64,000 nt of DNA from Sequoia sempervirens. Its lineage: Eukaryota; Streptophyta; Pinopsida; Cupressales; Cupressaceae. Positions 24,440-35,639 of this stretch are shown piece by piece. A program made the translations under genes and the position numbers. Location of the stretch: the NCBI GenBank assembly GCA_007258455.2, contig VDFB02270651.1, positions 491,172,711 through 491,236,710 of the forward strand, written 5' to 3'. Under the pieces are notes generated by a model. It made no database searches. It saw only the letters and a program-made list of their open reading frames with translations, and was not told where the DNA came from. Numbering within the stretch: position 1 is the first letter of the stretch; each line of letters opens with the position of its first letter.

Positions 24440-25945
24440 CAGGTAATAAGGTTCTTTATAACATTATTGTAATATTTATTTGAATTTTTACATTTTAATA
24501 AATCAAATTATTGCATTTTATTCTCAATGCAAAGTGCTTTAGACAAAACAACAATACACAAAAAAAAAATATATTGTTTTTTGTATTTTTGCAAATTATT
24601 TTTTGTTTAATATATGTAAACAAGATTAAAATATTATTTATAATAAAAACAATAGCTCCCTAGGGATTCATCTAACAATTTATTGTAATATAATTACATT
24701 ATTCTATACACAAAAATATGTTTTCGTACTACATTAATAAAATTAAAATCTTATTTCTAGTAAAATCAATAGCTTTATATAGAGCTAAGTTTCATATTAA
24801 ATTAAAAAAAAGATTAATTCATCTTCAAAAAGTTTACAAATACACATTACACTACCACACTAAACATAATTTTATTTAGAAATAGACATTGAAGCAAAAA
24901 AAATAAGTATGGTAAACTTTGCTTGAAAATGCATATAGATATGTCTCTATATGCAATAATGCGGGCACATGTAAAAAATGCGATATTTTTTGGCCTTTGG
25001 ACACATGTTTTTTGTAAATTGTTGCAAATGATATTTGATGCTTTCAAAATATTCCTACATCAAAATTTTGTTCAAATTGAAATGACTAATGAATCTATGG
25101 GCCGAAAGGTTTATTAAAAATCAAAATTAAAAATTGTGCAAATGCAACTTGAGTCTCCTTGTGCTTTAAGACTTGTTCTGATGCCGACAATGCTTTTCAC
25201 TCTTTTATGCATTGTGTGCATGTCGATACATGTATACATGCATGCATGTAGACACAGATAACTCAAGCATTATTACAGACATTTAAGATTATTGCATTTA
25301 ATAATTTAAACAAAACAACAATACATTTTTGCTTCCTCAATAAGATCATACAAGATGTTTCTTGTTGCCAATGTGTACAAACTCATAAAATTACAAGTAT
25401 TCATTGGAATATCTATTAAAAAGTCCATCTATACATGGTGCCCAAATATACAATTTTGGGACCACATTGCCCATGGACCCTAAACATTGCACGCACTAAT
25501 GCACCATTGCAAATTATTTCCATCTAATTCCTTTTTCACTCATAGCTAGATGTTTTTAACCTCTCAGAAACTCGACGCTTGCGTCACTTGTTATTAAATA
25601 TTTTTTAATTGCAAAACTTTTTCATCATCTCTCATTATATTTATTATTAAATCAATTTTTAATTCATTATTTAAAATTTTATATTATTTAAATACCTTTA
25701 TGGGCATCTTTATTTAAACTACCCTTACACCCAATTCGTCTCCTACACATAAGCGCGCAGTTTTATTTCAAAATGATGTGCTGTACTATCACTTCAACGG
25801 AGTATTTAGGCACTGTATATGCGGCCATTGATTTGACTGCGAGTTGATTGCAATGTGCACTGATGTGATTAGTTCTGACTAATTCGTACTAATGCAACTA
25901 TCTGCCGAACACGCCCATTTCTGACTAATTCGTACTCTATGCAGC
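24440..25945. other. AT-rich unassigned DNA
   Basis: Long A/T runs and no recognisable gene. Confidence 0.45.
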
Positions 25946-25949
25946 TATC

Positions 25950-26048
25950 TGTCATCGATGTGCATTGTGCAAATAGATGGCTGGATAGCTAGTGCCATTT
26001 GTCATCGATGTGCATGGTGCAAATAGATGGCTGGATAGCCAGTGCCAA
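25950..26048 (+). repeat. 50-bp tandem duplication
   Basis: Two adjacent units starting 'tgtcatcgatgtgcat', differing by about two bases. Confidence 0.88.
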
Positions 26049-26251
26049 ATATTTGCACGCACTAATAACCGTACAACGCAAGTAGTGATAAAAAAAAATT
26101 ACTGCTTTAAATTATTGAGAAGTGATTTAAATTTTGTTTTTATAAATTTTTAAAAATTATTTTAGAGTTTGAATTAAGTATAATTTGTTTACAATTTAAC
26201 ATATTTTATTATAAATATTATTAAATATAAAAAAAAATTAAAAAAAAATTA

Positions 26252-26772
26252 TAGTTTGTTATATTTTTATTGTTTATAATTAAAATTTATTTGAATGTAT
26301 TGTTTTAACATTAAATATTACTATTTAAAATAATTTAAAGATTTATACAATGTTAAATATTTAAATATATAATTATTTTTAAATTTAGACTATAAGGAAT
26401 TATATTGTTTAAGTTCTTAAATTATATTTGATGTAGTTTTTTAATTATTTATACATTTACTAAAATATCACATTCTTATATAATTGTTTGTATGTTTAAT
26501 CATATTTTAAAAATTGTTTAAACTTAATACTTATAATTCTTTTAATACTATAAATATGAGGAGTGGTAAATGGTTGGATCTCACAATTTATTTAAATTAA
26601 TAATTTATGTTAATATTTTTAAAAAATAGATAATTTAAATTATAATTGGATTTCACAAGTATGTAACTGTTTTATTGTTAATATTTTTTTAAAAATGATA
26701 TAAAATTCATTCTATAAAAAAAATTAATTTAGTTTACACTCCTCTTTAAATTAAAAATGTTTATAAGAATGA
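26252..26772 (+). repeat. AT-rich inverted-repeat arm, left
   Basis: Its reverse complement is found to the right of the LINE in pieces: 33400-33490 (matching 26252-26345) and about 33520-33955 (matching the remainder). About 350 bases also match within 32985-33340. Landmarks include 'gaggagtggta.atggttgga' and 'taagaatg..g.tttagt'. Composition contrasts strongly with the LINE inserted next to it. Confidence 0.8.
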
Positions 26773-26787
26773 AGTTTAGTGTTGTAT
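26772..26787 (+). repeat. LINE target-site duplication, left copy
   Basis: AAGTTTAGTGTTGTAT, identical to 32918-32933 beyond the poly(A) tail. Confidence 0.95.
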
Positions 26788-26813
26788 GATGGCTCTGCGA
26801 GGCGTTTGGGCGA

Positions 26814-26839
26814 GAGCTAGGGCCCGCGTGCCCTAGCTC
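26814..26839 (+). promoter_or_regulatory. Perfect 10-bp stem hairpin in the LINE 5' UTR
   Basis: GAGCTAGGGC pairs with GCCCTAGCTC across a six-base loop, 26 bases after the element's first base. A role in transcription, translation or template recognition is inference. Confidence 0.7.
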
Positions 26840-27089
26840 CTCTTTTCTGTGATCTGGTTGTGCGCGGCGGCCGAGCTGGTGGTGTGATCTCGGGGGGTGG
26901 GGTTTTTGATTTTCTTCAGGGGTGCGCAGGTTGAGTGGGGTGCTCAGCCTTTATCTTGCTTATAGGCAGTATTTCCGGCTGCATTTTTGGCTGTTAACGA
27001 CTGTCCCTGGCGGGTGTGGTCTGCGGTTTGAGACTGTGGGTCTCGGCCCCCATCTCTCTCCTTCTTGGCGGGGTGGTGCTTTGCGATCC

Positions 27090-28517
27090 ATGGAGAATCA
27101 GGGTGCTGTTATATCTGAGGTTTCTTCTGGTGATTTGGAGATGGTAGGGCCATCTTCTTCGATGCATGCCAGCGGTAAGGATCCGCTGGGTAAACCCCAG
27201 TCTGGAGATGGGGTCTCCTCTTCTAAAGGGGTATTTCGAGTTAAAAAAATAAACGGATGTTTGGAGAGATCCGAGGATCGACCAGTTTTGGTCATTCAAC
27301 CTGAACAAGTTGTAGAGGATGTTGAATATTGGTGCAATCATGCCCTCATTTGCAAATTTTTGGGTCTTCGTCTGTCTTTACCTGTCTTGGATTCCTGGGC
27401 GCATCGAGTTTGGAACCCAGAAGGTGATATGGAGATTATTTTGGCTGCTAATAATTACTTTCTAGTTATCTTTTCAAGCATGTCGGACAGGAATAGGGCT
27501 TTTGAAGGGGGCCCCTATTTCTTTAACCAGGTGGGGCTCTTCATTAAGCCTTGGCACATGGGCTTCAACTCTGCCGAAGAGATCCCCTCGCGGGTTCCTG
27601 TGTGGATCCGATTGCCGAGGCTTCCTTTGGAATTCTGGAGGGAAGATATTCTTCACTCAATTTCATTGCTTCTTGGAAAACCGGTGGGATCAACTACACA
27701 AACTCAAGACCGTAAGGTAATTTCCTTTGCTCGTATTTGTGTAGAAGTTGATTTAAATAACCCATTACCAGATTCTATGGAAATTCGCTTGGGATCATCG
27801 TCTTGGATCCAACAACTAGATTACGAGACCCTTCCCTTTAGATGCAGAATTTGTCATGAATACGGTCATTTACATCGCAAATGCCCTAGATTTAAACCCT
27901 CCCCCTTGGCATCCTCTGGACCTCCTTCGGGGGTCAAGGGGAAGGCTCCTCTGGCCAATGAACCTGTGGATAATGAGGGGTTTACTCAGGTTAAGTCCCG
28001 TAACAAAGGTAAAGGAAAAAAGAGAACCTGGATGGATAGACAAAATGATGGCACTTTTAACAGGTTTGATGTGCTTGAGGACCTGGTTCAAGAGGAAGGT
28101 ATTCCAGTTGAGCTCTCTTCTGGGGCTAAGGGTTTGCATGAGAGTCAGGAGGAAGTTGCTGAGAAAGAGGAGCAGATTTTATCTCCGGAGGACCATCAGG
28201 TTGTTCGTTTGGCGAAGGATGTGCCTACCCAGGGTCAGGATATCAGGGACCTTCAGGGGACACAGGCTACGAAGGATTCTGTGGTGGTGTCTCCTAATCC
28301 TCCTGCTCTTAAGGGGGCCTCAGATTTTGTGAAGGGTAACAAAGCTTCTCCTGGTTTAGGGTTACAACAGAAATCCTTTAAAAAGGGGCTACTTGATAAA
28401 CCGTCAAGGAGTGGTAGGAAGACTGATCAAGAGAAGGTCAAAATTATGGATGATACTTTGGTTGAGTCTGGGTCTATGAAACCCATTGATTCCCACTTCT
28501 CCCACCCCCATAAATGA
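27090..28517 (+). CDS. LINE ORF1 protein (DUF4283, zinc knuckle)
   Basis: Intact 475-codon frame from the ATG at 27090. The frame is open upstream to about 26922 but without another ATG. Residues about 79-219 match the DUF4283 fold of plant LINE ORF1 proteins ('FLGLRLSLPVLDSWAHRVW', 'VPVWIRLPRLPLEFW', 'FARICVEVDL'). Residues about 252-265 are a CCHC zinc knuckle (CRICHEYGHLHRKC). The remainder is a basic and Gln/Glu-rich tail. Such proteins bind LINE RNA and form the ribonucleoprotein (family knowledge). The stop overlaps the ORF2 start as ATGA (28514-28517), suggesting translational coupling. Confidence 0.93.
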   Translation: MENQGAVISEVSSGDLEMVGPSSSMHASGKDPLGKPQSGDGVSSSKGVFRVKKINGCLERSEDRPVLVIQPEQVVEDVEYWCNHALICKFLGLRLSLPVLDSWAHRVWNPEGDMEIILAANNYFLVIFSSMSDRNRAFEGGPYFFNQVGLFIKPWHMGFNSAEEIPSRVPVWIRLPRLPLEFWREDILHSISLLLGKPVGSTTQTQDRKVISFARICVEVDLNNPLPDSMEIRLGSSSWIQQLDYETLPFRCRICHEYGHLHRKCPRFKPSPLASSGPPSGVKGKAPLANEPVDNEGFTQVKSRNKGKGKKRTWMDRQNDGTFNRFDVLEDLVQEEGIPVELSSGAKGLHESQEEVAEKEEQILSPEDHQVVRLAKDVPTQGQDIRDLQGTQATKDSVVVSPNPPALKGASDFVKGNKASPGLGLQQKSFKKGLLDKPSRSGRKTDQEKVKIMDDTLVESGSMKPIDSHFSHPHK

Positions 28518-31500
28518 TTGTTTTATCATGGAATGTAAGGGGGTTGAACAGCATCCCTAGACAAAAGGCTGTTCGTAGATTAATTGAATCTCAGTCTCCT
28601 GATGTGGTCTTTATTCAAGAAACTAAGCTTACAGTGGACGGTTTGGATAAGTGTGCTCCGCGTATCTGGCCCCAAGGTAATTGGCAGGGGGTGGGTGCTT
28701 TGAACAGTTCAGGGGGGGTGGCTTGCTTCTGGAACCCGAGGAAAGTTTTCCCCATATGGTGGAGTTCTAGTCGGTCTTCTATCTCTCTGGTTGCCTCTAG
28801 CTTGGAGACTGGAGAGAGGTGTCTTTTTTCTAATATTTATGCTCCTACTGATTTCTCTGGTAAGTCAAATCTCTGGGCTCACATCAGTTTCATTCGAGCC
28901 CTAGACCCCTTTCTCCCATGGATTGTGGCTGGTGATTTTAATGCTGTTACTAGCTTGGACGAAAAACAAGGGGGGTTAGCCAGGCTGGACCCTTCTGCAG
29001 GTCTTCTCAGGGATATGATTAGCTCCTTGAATCTTATTGATGTGAAGCCAACCAATGGCGTCTTTACATGGAATAATAGGAGATGTGGTGTTGAGGCCAT
29101 CTCAGAAAGGCTTGATAGATTTCTAGTTTCGTGCTATTGGATGAACAGTAGGTTGATCACCAGTTCAGAAATTCTTGATTGGAGGGGCTCTGATCACTGG
29201 CCCATCAAGCTCTCTGTCACCGTTTATGGAATCACCAAAAATCCCTCTTTCAAATTTCAGTTGATGTGGCTAAGAGATCAATCTTTGCATGATCTTATGT
29301 TGGATTGGTGGCAGGAGGGGAGGCCTACCCATGGGACGGCCATGTTTATTTTCACTAAGAGGCTTCAACATGTGAAGTTCAGGCTTAAGAGATGGAATAA
29401 TCAGTGTTTTGGGAACCTACAAGCTCAGAGGTTGGTTGCCCAGTCCAAGTTGGATTCCATCACTCGTCAGATTCGTGACCAGGGGTTGACCTCAGACCTT
29501 AGTATTGCTGAGTCCTTGGCTCTAAAGGGATTAGAAGAGTGGGAGCTTCGGGAGGAGATCTTCTGGAAGCAGAAATCTCGCATTGATTGGCTTCAGGAGG
29601 GAGATAGGAACACCGCTTTCTTCCATAATTCAGTTAAGGCTCGGAGGCAGGGGAACTCTATCTCCTCTCTAGTTTCTCTAGATGGGACTCAACTTTCCTC
29701 CAGCGCTGAGATTTCCAGGGAAGCTGTCAATTATTTTTATAATCTTTTTTCTAGGGAGGATTTTGCTGCTAGGGCTGAGGAGGGGGCCATTTTGGATTGT
29801 ATTCCCCAACTGGTCTCTGCTGAGATGAATGGGGTTCTCTTAAGTCCTATCTTATTACCTGAATTGGAGAAAGTGGTGTTCAATATGAAAAAAGGCAAGG
29901 CTCCTGGTCCGGATGGGTTTCCGATTGAGTTCTTTCAGGATTTTTGGGAAATTATAAAGTTTGACCTCCTTGAGGTGATTCAGGAATCACATAGGAACAA
30001 GCAGATGCTCAAGTCCATGAATTCTACCTTCTTGACTCTCATACCCAAGATGGAAGGAGCTAATCGACTGGCGCAATTCAGGCCTATTGCGTTATGTAAT
30101 GTGGTTTACAAGATCATCACCAAGTTGATTGCTGAGTGACTCAAACCACTCCTCGGTTCTCTGATCTCTACTGAGCAGGGTGGTTTTGTTGAAGGGAGAC
30201 AAATTTTGGATGGCGTCGTGATAGCCATGGAAGCTATTCATTCTATGGCTAACTCTAAGGAGAAGGCTATGTTTATTAAACTCGACATGTCTAAAGCTTA
30301 TGACCGGGTGAGTTGGGAATTCTTACAAAAAAATCTCCTGGCTTTTGGCTTTGCGGAGGAGTGGGTGAATTGGGTCCTTAGTTGTGTTACCTCTACCTCT
30401 TTCTCGGTTCTTATTAATGGGGAGCCTTCAGATTTGTTTAGGGCTTCTCGGGGTCTCCGGCAGGGGGATCCTTTATCTCCTTATTCATTATCATGGCAGA
30501 GGGTCTTGGAAGATTTATTAAATCTCAGGTGAGTCAGGGTCTTATCCGTGGTTGGAGCTGGAGCAACTCTCTTCCTTCCTACTCTCATCTTCAGTTTGTG
30601 GATGATACGGGGCTGATGGGCCTGGCTAGAATTAGTGAGGCTATGAACTTCAGGAGAGCTCTTGACATCTATTTGAAGGCTTCAGGTCAGTGTATTAATG
30701 ATGACAAGTCTTCCATTTATTTCTTTAATACTCCTCAGCGTATTCAAAGCAGGATTGCTAGGATCTTAAGATTTCAGATTGGTTCTCTCCCCTTGATGTA
30801 CCTTGGGATCCCTTTGGCTTTGGGAGCCCAACGTAGAGATTACTGGCAGGGAATTTTGGATAAATTTCGGAGTAAGGTTAGTCATTGGACTCACAGGTGG
30901 CTATCTTCTGCTGGGAGAATGGTTCTTCTAAAGACTGTGGTGCAGTCTCTCCCCATCTATAGGTGTTGTGTGCAGGCTCCCCCATCAGCCTTTGTGCGGG
31001 AATTCGATGCTCTGTCTCGGCAATTTCTCTGGTCTGGCAACCTTCTTTCCTCGAAATGGAGCTTAGTCAAGTGGGAGTCTGTTTGCAGGCCGAAGCATGC
31101 TGGGGGCCTTGGTCTTATGTCTATGGCTCTTGCTGTCACTGCCTTGGCGGCCAAGCTATACTGGAGGTGGTGCAACAATCAGGATCAGGATTGGGCTAAG
31201 ATTCTGGCCCACAAGTATATCCCCGGTGTTGATTGCCTTGATGTGCCACGTCTTCATTTGATGGGCAAGGGTTCTTGTATTTGGGATACTCTTAAGAAGG
31301 GTGCTCAGCTGATTAAGGAGGGGCTCTTCTGGATCTGTAATAGAGGCTCTGATGCTCTTTTTTGGCAGGACTCTTGGGATGGCCACCCGCCCATTCTTTC
31401 TAGTTTTCCTCAGCTTCAGCCTCTTTGCCATATTTTCTCTGATGCCGGTTGGATTAAGGTGGAGCATTTTAAAACTGTCAAGCGTACTGGTCAGGTGACG

Positions 31501-32802
31501 GTGGCTTGCTGGAAGGATCCTCAGGAGTGGCCCTTGGGTGGTTCTGATGAGGATCGTGATGTTCTTGCTAGAATTTTGAAGGACAGACTTTGCAGCTCTC
31601 TGAATGGGAGGGATGTTCTGGCTTGGAGTCCTAGTCCAAAAGGTAAATTCACTGTTGCTCAAGGCTACGCTATGCTTGACAAGAACTTACATGGTCCGGC
31701 TGAGGTGCACTGGTGGAAGAAGGTTTGGGACAACTTCTCATGGCCCAAATGCAATTTTTTCTTATGGTTGGTTGCTCAGAGGAAGTGCCTCACTTGGGAA
31801 AATCTTCGCAAGCGAGGTTTTCAGGGTCCTTCTATTTGCCTTCTTTGTTCTTGCAATGAGGAGTGTACCTCTCACTTGTTCTTTCTTTGCCCTTACTCTA
31901 GAGAGTTGTGGCATAGATGGTGGGAGGCTTGGCAACATGGTTGTATTCATGCTACCTCCTTGATTGACTTTTGGGAAAGTTTGGGCAGACCTCCTACAAA
32001 GACTTCTTTCCTGCAGGTGGCCTGGTCTATTGGGCCTACTCTCATTCTCTGGAACCTTTGGCTGGAGAGGAACCGAAGAGTTTTTTGTGGCTCCAATTTG
32101 GGAAGTTCTCAACTGTGGAAGAAGATTCTTAGCAGGCTCCAGGAGACTATTTCAGCTAAGTGTGATATGTCTATTAATACTGATCCTGGTGATCTGGCTA
32201 TTTTGCGAAATTTGAACTTGGGGGATAGTAGCAGGGGAAGCCTTGCTGGTAGAAGATCCCGCCATGTCAGGCAACGGGTCAGTCGCGATGGAAGGTGGAC
32301 GCCTCCCCCAGTGGGGGTCTTAAAAATTAACACTGATGGTTCTTCTCGTGGGAACCCTGGTCATGCTGGTGTTGGGGGTATTGGTAGAGGTAATGATGGT
32401 GGTGTTGTTTTTGTCTTCTTTATGTACAAAGGGCAGCATTCTAATAATCTGATGGAGGCCCTTGCTATCAAGATAGCTGTTGAGCGTGGATACTCTTTAG
32501 GTTGGCGGAGGATCATTTGTGAGTCTGATTCTCAAATTATGGTGGATATGCTGAACAACCAGAAGCTGGAGGATGTTAGTTGGAAATTGGCTTCTGAGGT
32601 CAGGCAGATTCTGAGTCTTTGCAGTTCCTTGGATTCTGTCTCCTTTTGTCATATCCCTAGAGAGTGGAACAGAGTGGCCGATTGTCTGGCGAAGTGGGCC
32701 TCTGAGAATGTGGACGACTGGGATATTAGTGGAAGGGATGAGTTACCCTCTGATTACTTGGGGACTCTAGAGAGGTTATTAGTGGAGGACAGGCATAGGT
32801 AG
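28514..32802 (+). pseudogene. LINE ORF2: endonuclease, reverse transcriptase, zf-RVT, RNase H
   Basis: About 1,430 codons. Order: EEP endonuclease (about 28514-29220: 'LSWNVRGLNS', 'FIQETKL', 'VAGDFNAV', 'GSDHWPI'); reverse transcriptase (about 29880-30960: 'KAPGPDGFP', 'FRPIALCN', 'LDMSKAYDRV', 'RQGDPLSP', 'FVDD'); zf-RVT (about 31640-31930, paired Cys and His residues around 'CLLCSCNEECTSHLFFLCP'); and plant-type RNase H (about 32325-32710: 'INTDGSSRGNPG', 'NNLMEALA', 'ESDSQ', 'ADCLAKWA') with all four acidic residues present. Breaks: TGA at 30137 where Arg is expected ('IAE*LKP'), and a one-base loss near 30485 just after 'DPLSP'. The FADD box reads FVDD. Only these two lesions inactivate it. 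Confidence 0.95.
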
Positions 32803-32878
32803 TGTTCGTGTTGGGTGTTTTGGTGGTTGTCTTGCTTTGGTGGGCCTTTGGCTTTGGCTTGTACTTTGTTATTGATTG

Positions 32879-32919
32879 AATAAAATTTTTACCCCTTCTT
32901 TTAAAAAAAAAAAAAAAAA
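32879..32919 (+). terminator. LINE polyadenylation signal and poly(A) tail
   Basis: AATAAA at 32879-32884 lies 18 bases before an A run of about 17 (32903-32919), which merges with the target-site duplication. Confidence 0.9.
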
Positions 32920-32933
32920 GTTTAGTGTTGTAT
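32918..32933 (+). repeat. LINE target-site duplication, right copy
   Basis: Identical to 26772-26787. Its first two A residues may belong to the tail. Confidence 0.95.
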
Positions 32934-33376
32934 AAATCTTTATAGTATTTAACAAGGACCAAACATAAATTAGATATTATTAAAGGAGTGGTACATGGTC
33001 CTTTCCATACTATATAAGGTTACAATTATAATTTAAATTATCTATACTTATTTTTAAAAATATTAACATAAATTCTTAATTTAAATAAATTGTGAGATCC
33101 AACCATGTACCACTCCCCATATTTGTAGTATTTAAAGAATTATAAGTATTAAGTTTAAAAAATTCTTATAGTATGACTAAACATACAAGAAATTATATAA
33201 GAATGTGATATTTTCGTAAATGGATAAATAATTTATATACATAAAAAACACTAAATATAATTTAAGGACTTAAACAATATAATTCTTTATAGTCTAAACT
33301 TAAAAATAATTATATATTTAAACATTTAATGTTTGGTCCTTGTTAAATACTATAAAAATTTATACAACACTAAACT
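32919..33376. mobile_element. Small TIR element, split by the LINE
   Basis: Terminal inverted repeats of about 48 bases with one mismatch: the left starts AGTTTAGTGTTGTAT (26773-26787, resumed after the LINE at 32919-32966) and the right is 33329-33376. The interior (about 32985-33340) is an inverted copy of part of the left AT-rich arm and also folds on itself ('aggagtggtacatgg' against 'ccatgtaccact'). It has no coding capacity, so it is a MITE-like or foldback element. The LINE landed 15 bases inside its left end. Confidence 0.75.
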
Positions 33377-33377
33377 A

Positions 33378-33955
33378 TTTTATAGTTTTTTTATAAAGTT
33401 TTGTATTGTATAAATCTTTAAATTATTTTAGATAATAATATTTAGTGTTGTAACAAATATATTCAAATAAATTTTAATTATTTATATTTAAATGGTATAA
33501 AAGATTTTATAAAATTGATTCTTACACACTTTTTTAATTTAAAGAGGATGGTAAACTAAATTAATTTTTTTATAAGAATGAATTTTATACCATTTAAAAA
33601 AAAAAAAAAAGAATAAAAAGGTTACATATTTGTGAGATCTATTATAATTTAAATTATCTATACTTATTTTTTAAAATATTAACATAAATTTTTAATTTAA
33701 ATAAATGTGAGATCCAACATGTACCACTCCTAATATTTATATTATTAAAAAAATTATGATTATTAAGTTTAAACAATTCTTAAAATATTACTAAACATAT
33801 AAACATTTATATAAAAATATGATATTTTAATAAATGTATAAATAATTTTTATTTTTTTTAAAACACACTAAATATAATTTAAAGACTTGAACAATATAAT
33901 TCATTAGAGCCTAAACTTAAAAATAATTATATATTTAAACATTTAATATAATATA
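33378..33955 (-). repeat. AT-rich inverted-repeat arm, right
   Basis: Reverse complement of 26252-26772 in two blocks (33400-33490 and about 33520-33955) whose order is rearranged relative to the left arm. An A run at 33595-33610 interrupts it. Confidence 0.75.
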
Positions 33956-34013
33956 CTTATATTTAATATTTTTATTTAAATTAATTTATTCTTAGATTTT
34001 GTGTTTGAGTGCT

Positions 34014-35400
34014 TTTATTTTTTTTATTGGAATAAAAGCTTTATTAACAAAGAAAAAATACAAGTAAAAAATACAAAGAAATAGGAGTTTGCTGGGAAGG
34101 TACCTCCAACAAAAACTACCTCCTATTAACCAACAGCACAATAAAACCCAAACCAAGAAGAAACCAGCATGAGAACAAACAACCCATATACATGCAAAAA
34201 GACTTTTCCATAGTGCATAACTCGCATAGCCTGTAAACTTAGCAGCTCACTTTTTAATTTGCAGCTGTGATAGATTTCAAGTGTATTTTCTGCGATCAAC
34301 CTCAACAGAAAAACAACACAGTAGCCTTCAAACAACATAAGCTTGAAGGAAAATCATCAGTTGAAAACAAATCTCATAACAAACTGTGACCAACCCAATT
34401 CACCACCTCCAAGAAAGTGCACAATAGTTGAATCTTCAGAGCAACATTGTCAGAATTTCCAATCTCTGTCAAAGCAAAGGATGTGGAAAACAAGTATGAG
34501 GACATCACCTACTCCAGTACCACTCACCACGGCAGCCACTGCCACCAACTCTTGCAAGAAGAGTGTTAATCTCCAGCTCTAACAAGGGCCCTCGAGCTGC
34601 ATCTAAGACCAACAATTTTTTCCTCAAACATATTGAATTGCAATTAGAGAACACTCAACAGGGACTTGAGATCCTGATTGCTGTGGGTAACGAAGTGCAA
34701 GAGGGTGAGATGAGGAGGGAGGCTTGTGCAAATCATCAAGCTTTCCAATTGAAGGGTATAGAACGTAAGAGAGAAGGTCGCAGAACAACGAATTTTCCAG
34801 ATGTGCTTTAAGATAATGTGTCTAAAGGTTTGAGTCACAACATTATGTTGCGAAGAGAGGCCAAGAAATGCAGCTTTCCAAGAACACACCTTAGGACAAA
34901 GAGCCGGAAGATTAGAGAAGAGATGCTTCCAAAGATGTTGGGCATGAGGACAAGACCATAAAGCATGTTTAATTGTCTCTTTTTTAGCACAAAAAGGGCA
35001 AGATAATGATGGGGAGATGAAGGAAAGGTGTTCACCAATCGGTAATTTGACATGAAGAGTTTTCCAGGCTATTAATTGAGCTTGGGCATCAGCTTTAGAG
35101 TTCCAAATATGAGCACTCAACTTGTTCCACTTAGACTGGGAGAACTTGCAATGCCATTTAAGGTTGAGACGAGAAGATAGGAAAATGGAGGGTAAGAGTT
35201 GTTTATAGATGAGCTTAAGAGGGAAAGCACGAAAGTTTCAGTTGCCTGGCCATTTCCAGTCAGAAAGAAAATTGTCATGGCAAGGGGTGGACAACAGGCT
35301 TATAAGCTCAGGGGAGACAAGCTGATGGATTTGTAAAATTAATGGCCTATATGCGGGAGAGAGTCAGAATTGAGAATGAATGGAATGCCATGGTTTCCAA
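34014..35400 (-). pseudogene. 3' part of a second LINE (zf-RVT domain)
   Basis: Minus strand. An open stretch 35120-34644 plus its extension to about 35300 encodes a zf-RVT domain: 'KWHCKFSQSKWNKLSAHIWN', 'LPIGEHLSF', 'CPFCAKKETIKHALWSCPHA'. This is the Cys/His zinc-binding region that follows reverse transcriptase in plant LINEs. A TGA interrupts it near 35238 where Trp is expected ('PGN*NF'). The 3' UTR runs to an A-rich end ('aataaagctttt', 'aaaaaaaataaaa' on the minus strand) at about 34014. Endonuclease and reverse transcriptase are missing, as in a 5'-truncated copy. It differs in sequence from the LINE at 26.8 kb. Confidence 0.82.
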
Positions 35401-35544
35401 TTAAATCTCACCTATGAATGGAGTTGAGATGAGCATGTGGAGAAATTCTAGGTTTATGAGAAATGAATCAATGTACCTACTAAGGGGATTATGGCCTGTT
35501 TTGCTACTGCATTTGATGTCGGTTATTGAGCCTCCCTGACAAAC

Positions 35545-35618
35545 CCACCTTGTTGCACATGTGCGTGCTTAAATAAAGCCCACCTTGTTGCACATGTGTG
35601 CACATGCTTAAATAAAGC
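35545..35618 (+). repeat. Short tandem duplication (35/39 bp)
   Basis: Two units starting CCACCTTGTTGCACATGTG; the second has an extra TGCA. Confidence 0.85.
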
Positions 35619-35639
35619 TTCGAGTCCTACAATTCTTCT

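Larger units (their letters stand above)
26788..32917 (+). mobile_element. L1-type plant LINE, nearly full length
   Basis: A 6.1 kb GC-richer island bounded by a perfect 16-bp target-site duplication and ending in an AATAAA signal and poly(A). It contains a short 5' UTR, ORF1 (DUF4283 plus CCHC knuckle), and ORF2 (EEP endonuclease, reverse transcriptase, zinc-binding zf-RVT, RNase H). ORF2 carries one nonsense codon and one frameshift, so this copy is not autonomous. The 5' end has no obvious truncation: a structured GC-rich leader precedes ORF1 by about 300 bases. The perfect duplication and single-figure lesions suggest a fairly recent insertion. Confidence 0.97.

Noticed and set aside
26922..27089. 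N-terminal extension of LINE ORF1
   Set aside because: Frame is open but lacks an ATG; the first ATG in frame is 27090 and fits ORF1 proteins.
31156..31662. 168-codon minus-strand frame inside LINE ORF2
   Set aside because: Shadow of the reverse-transcriptase/zf-RVT coding strand.
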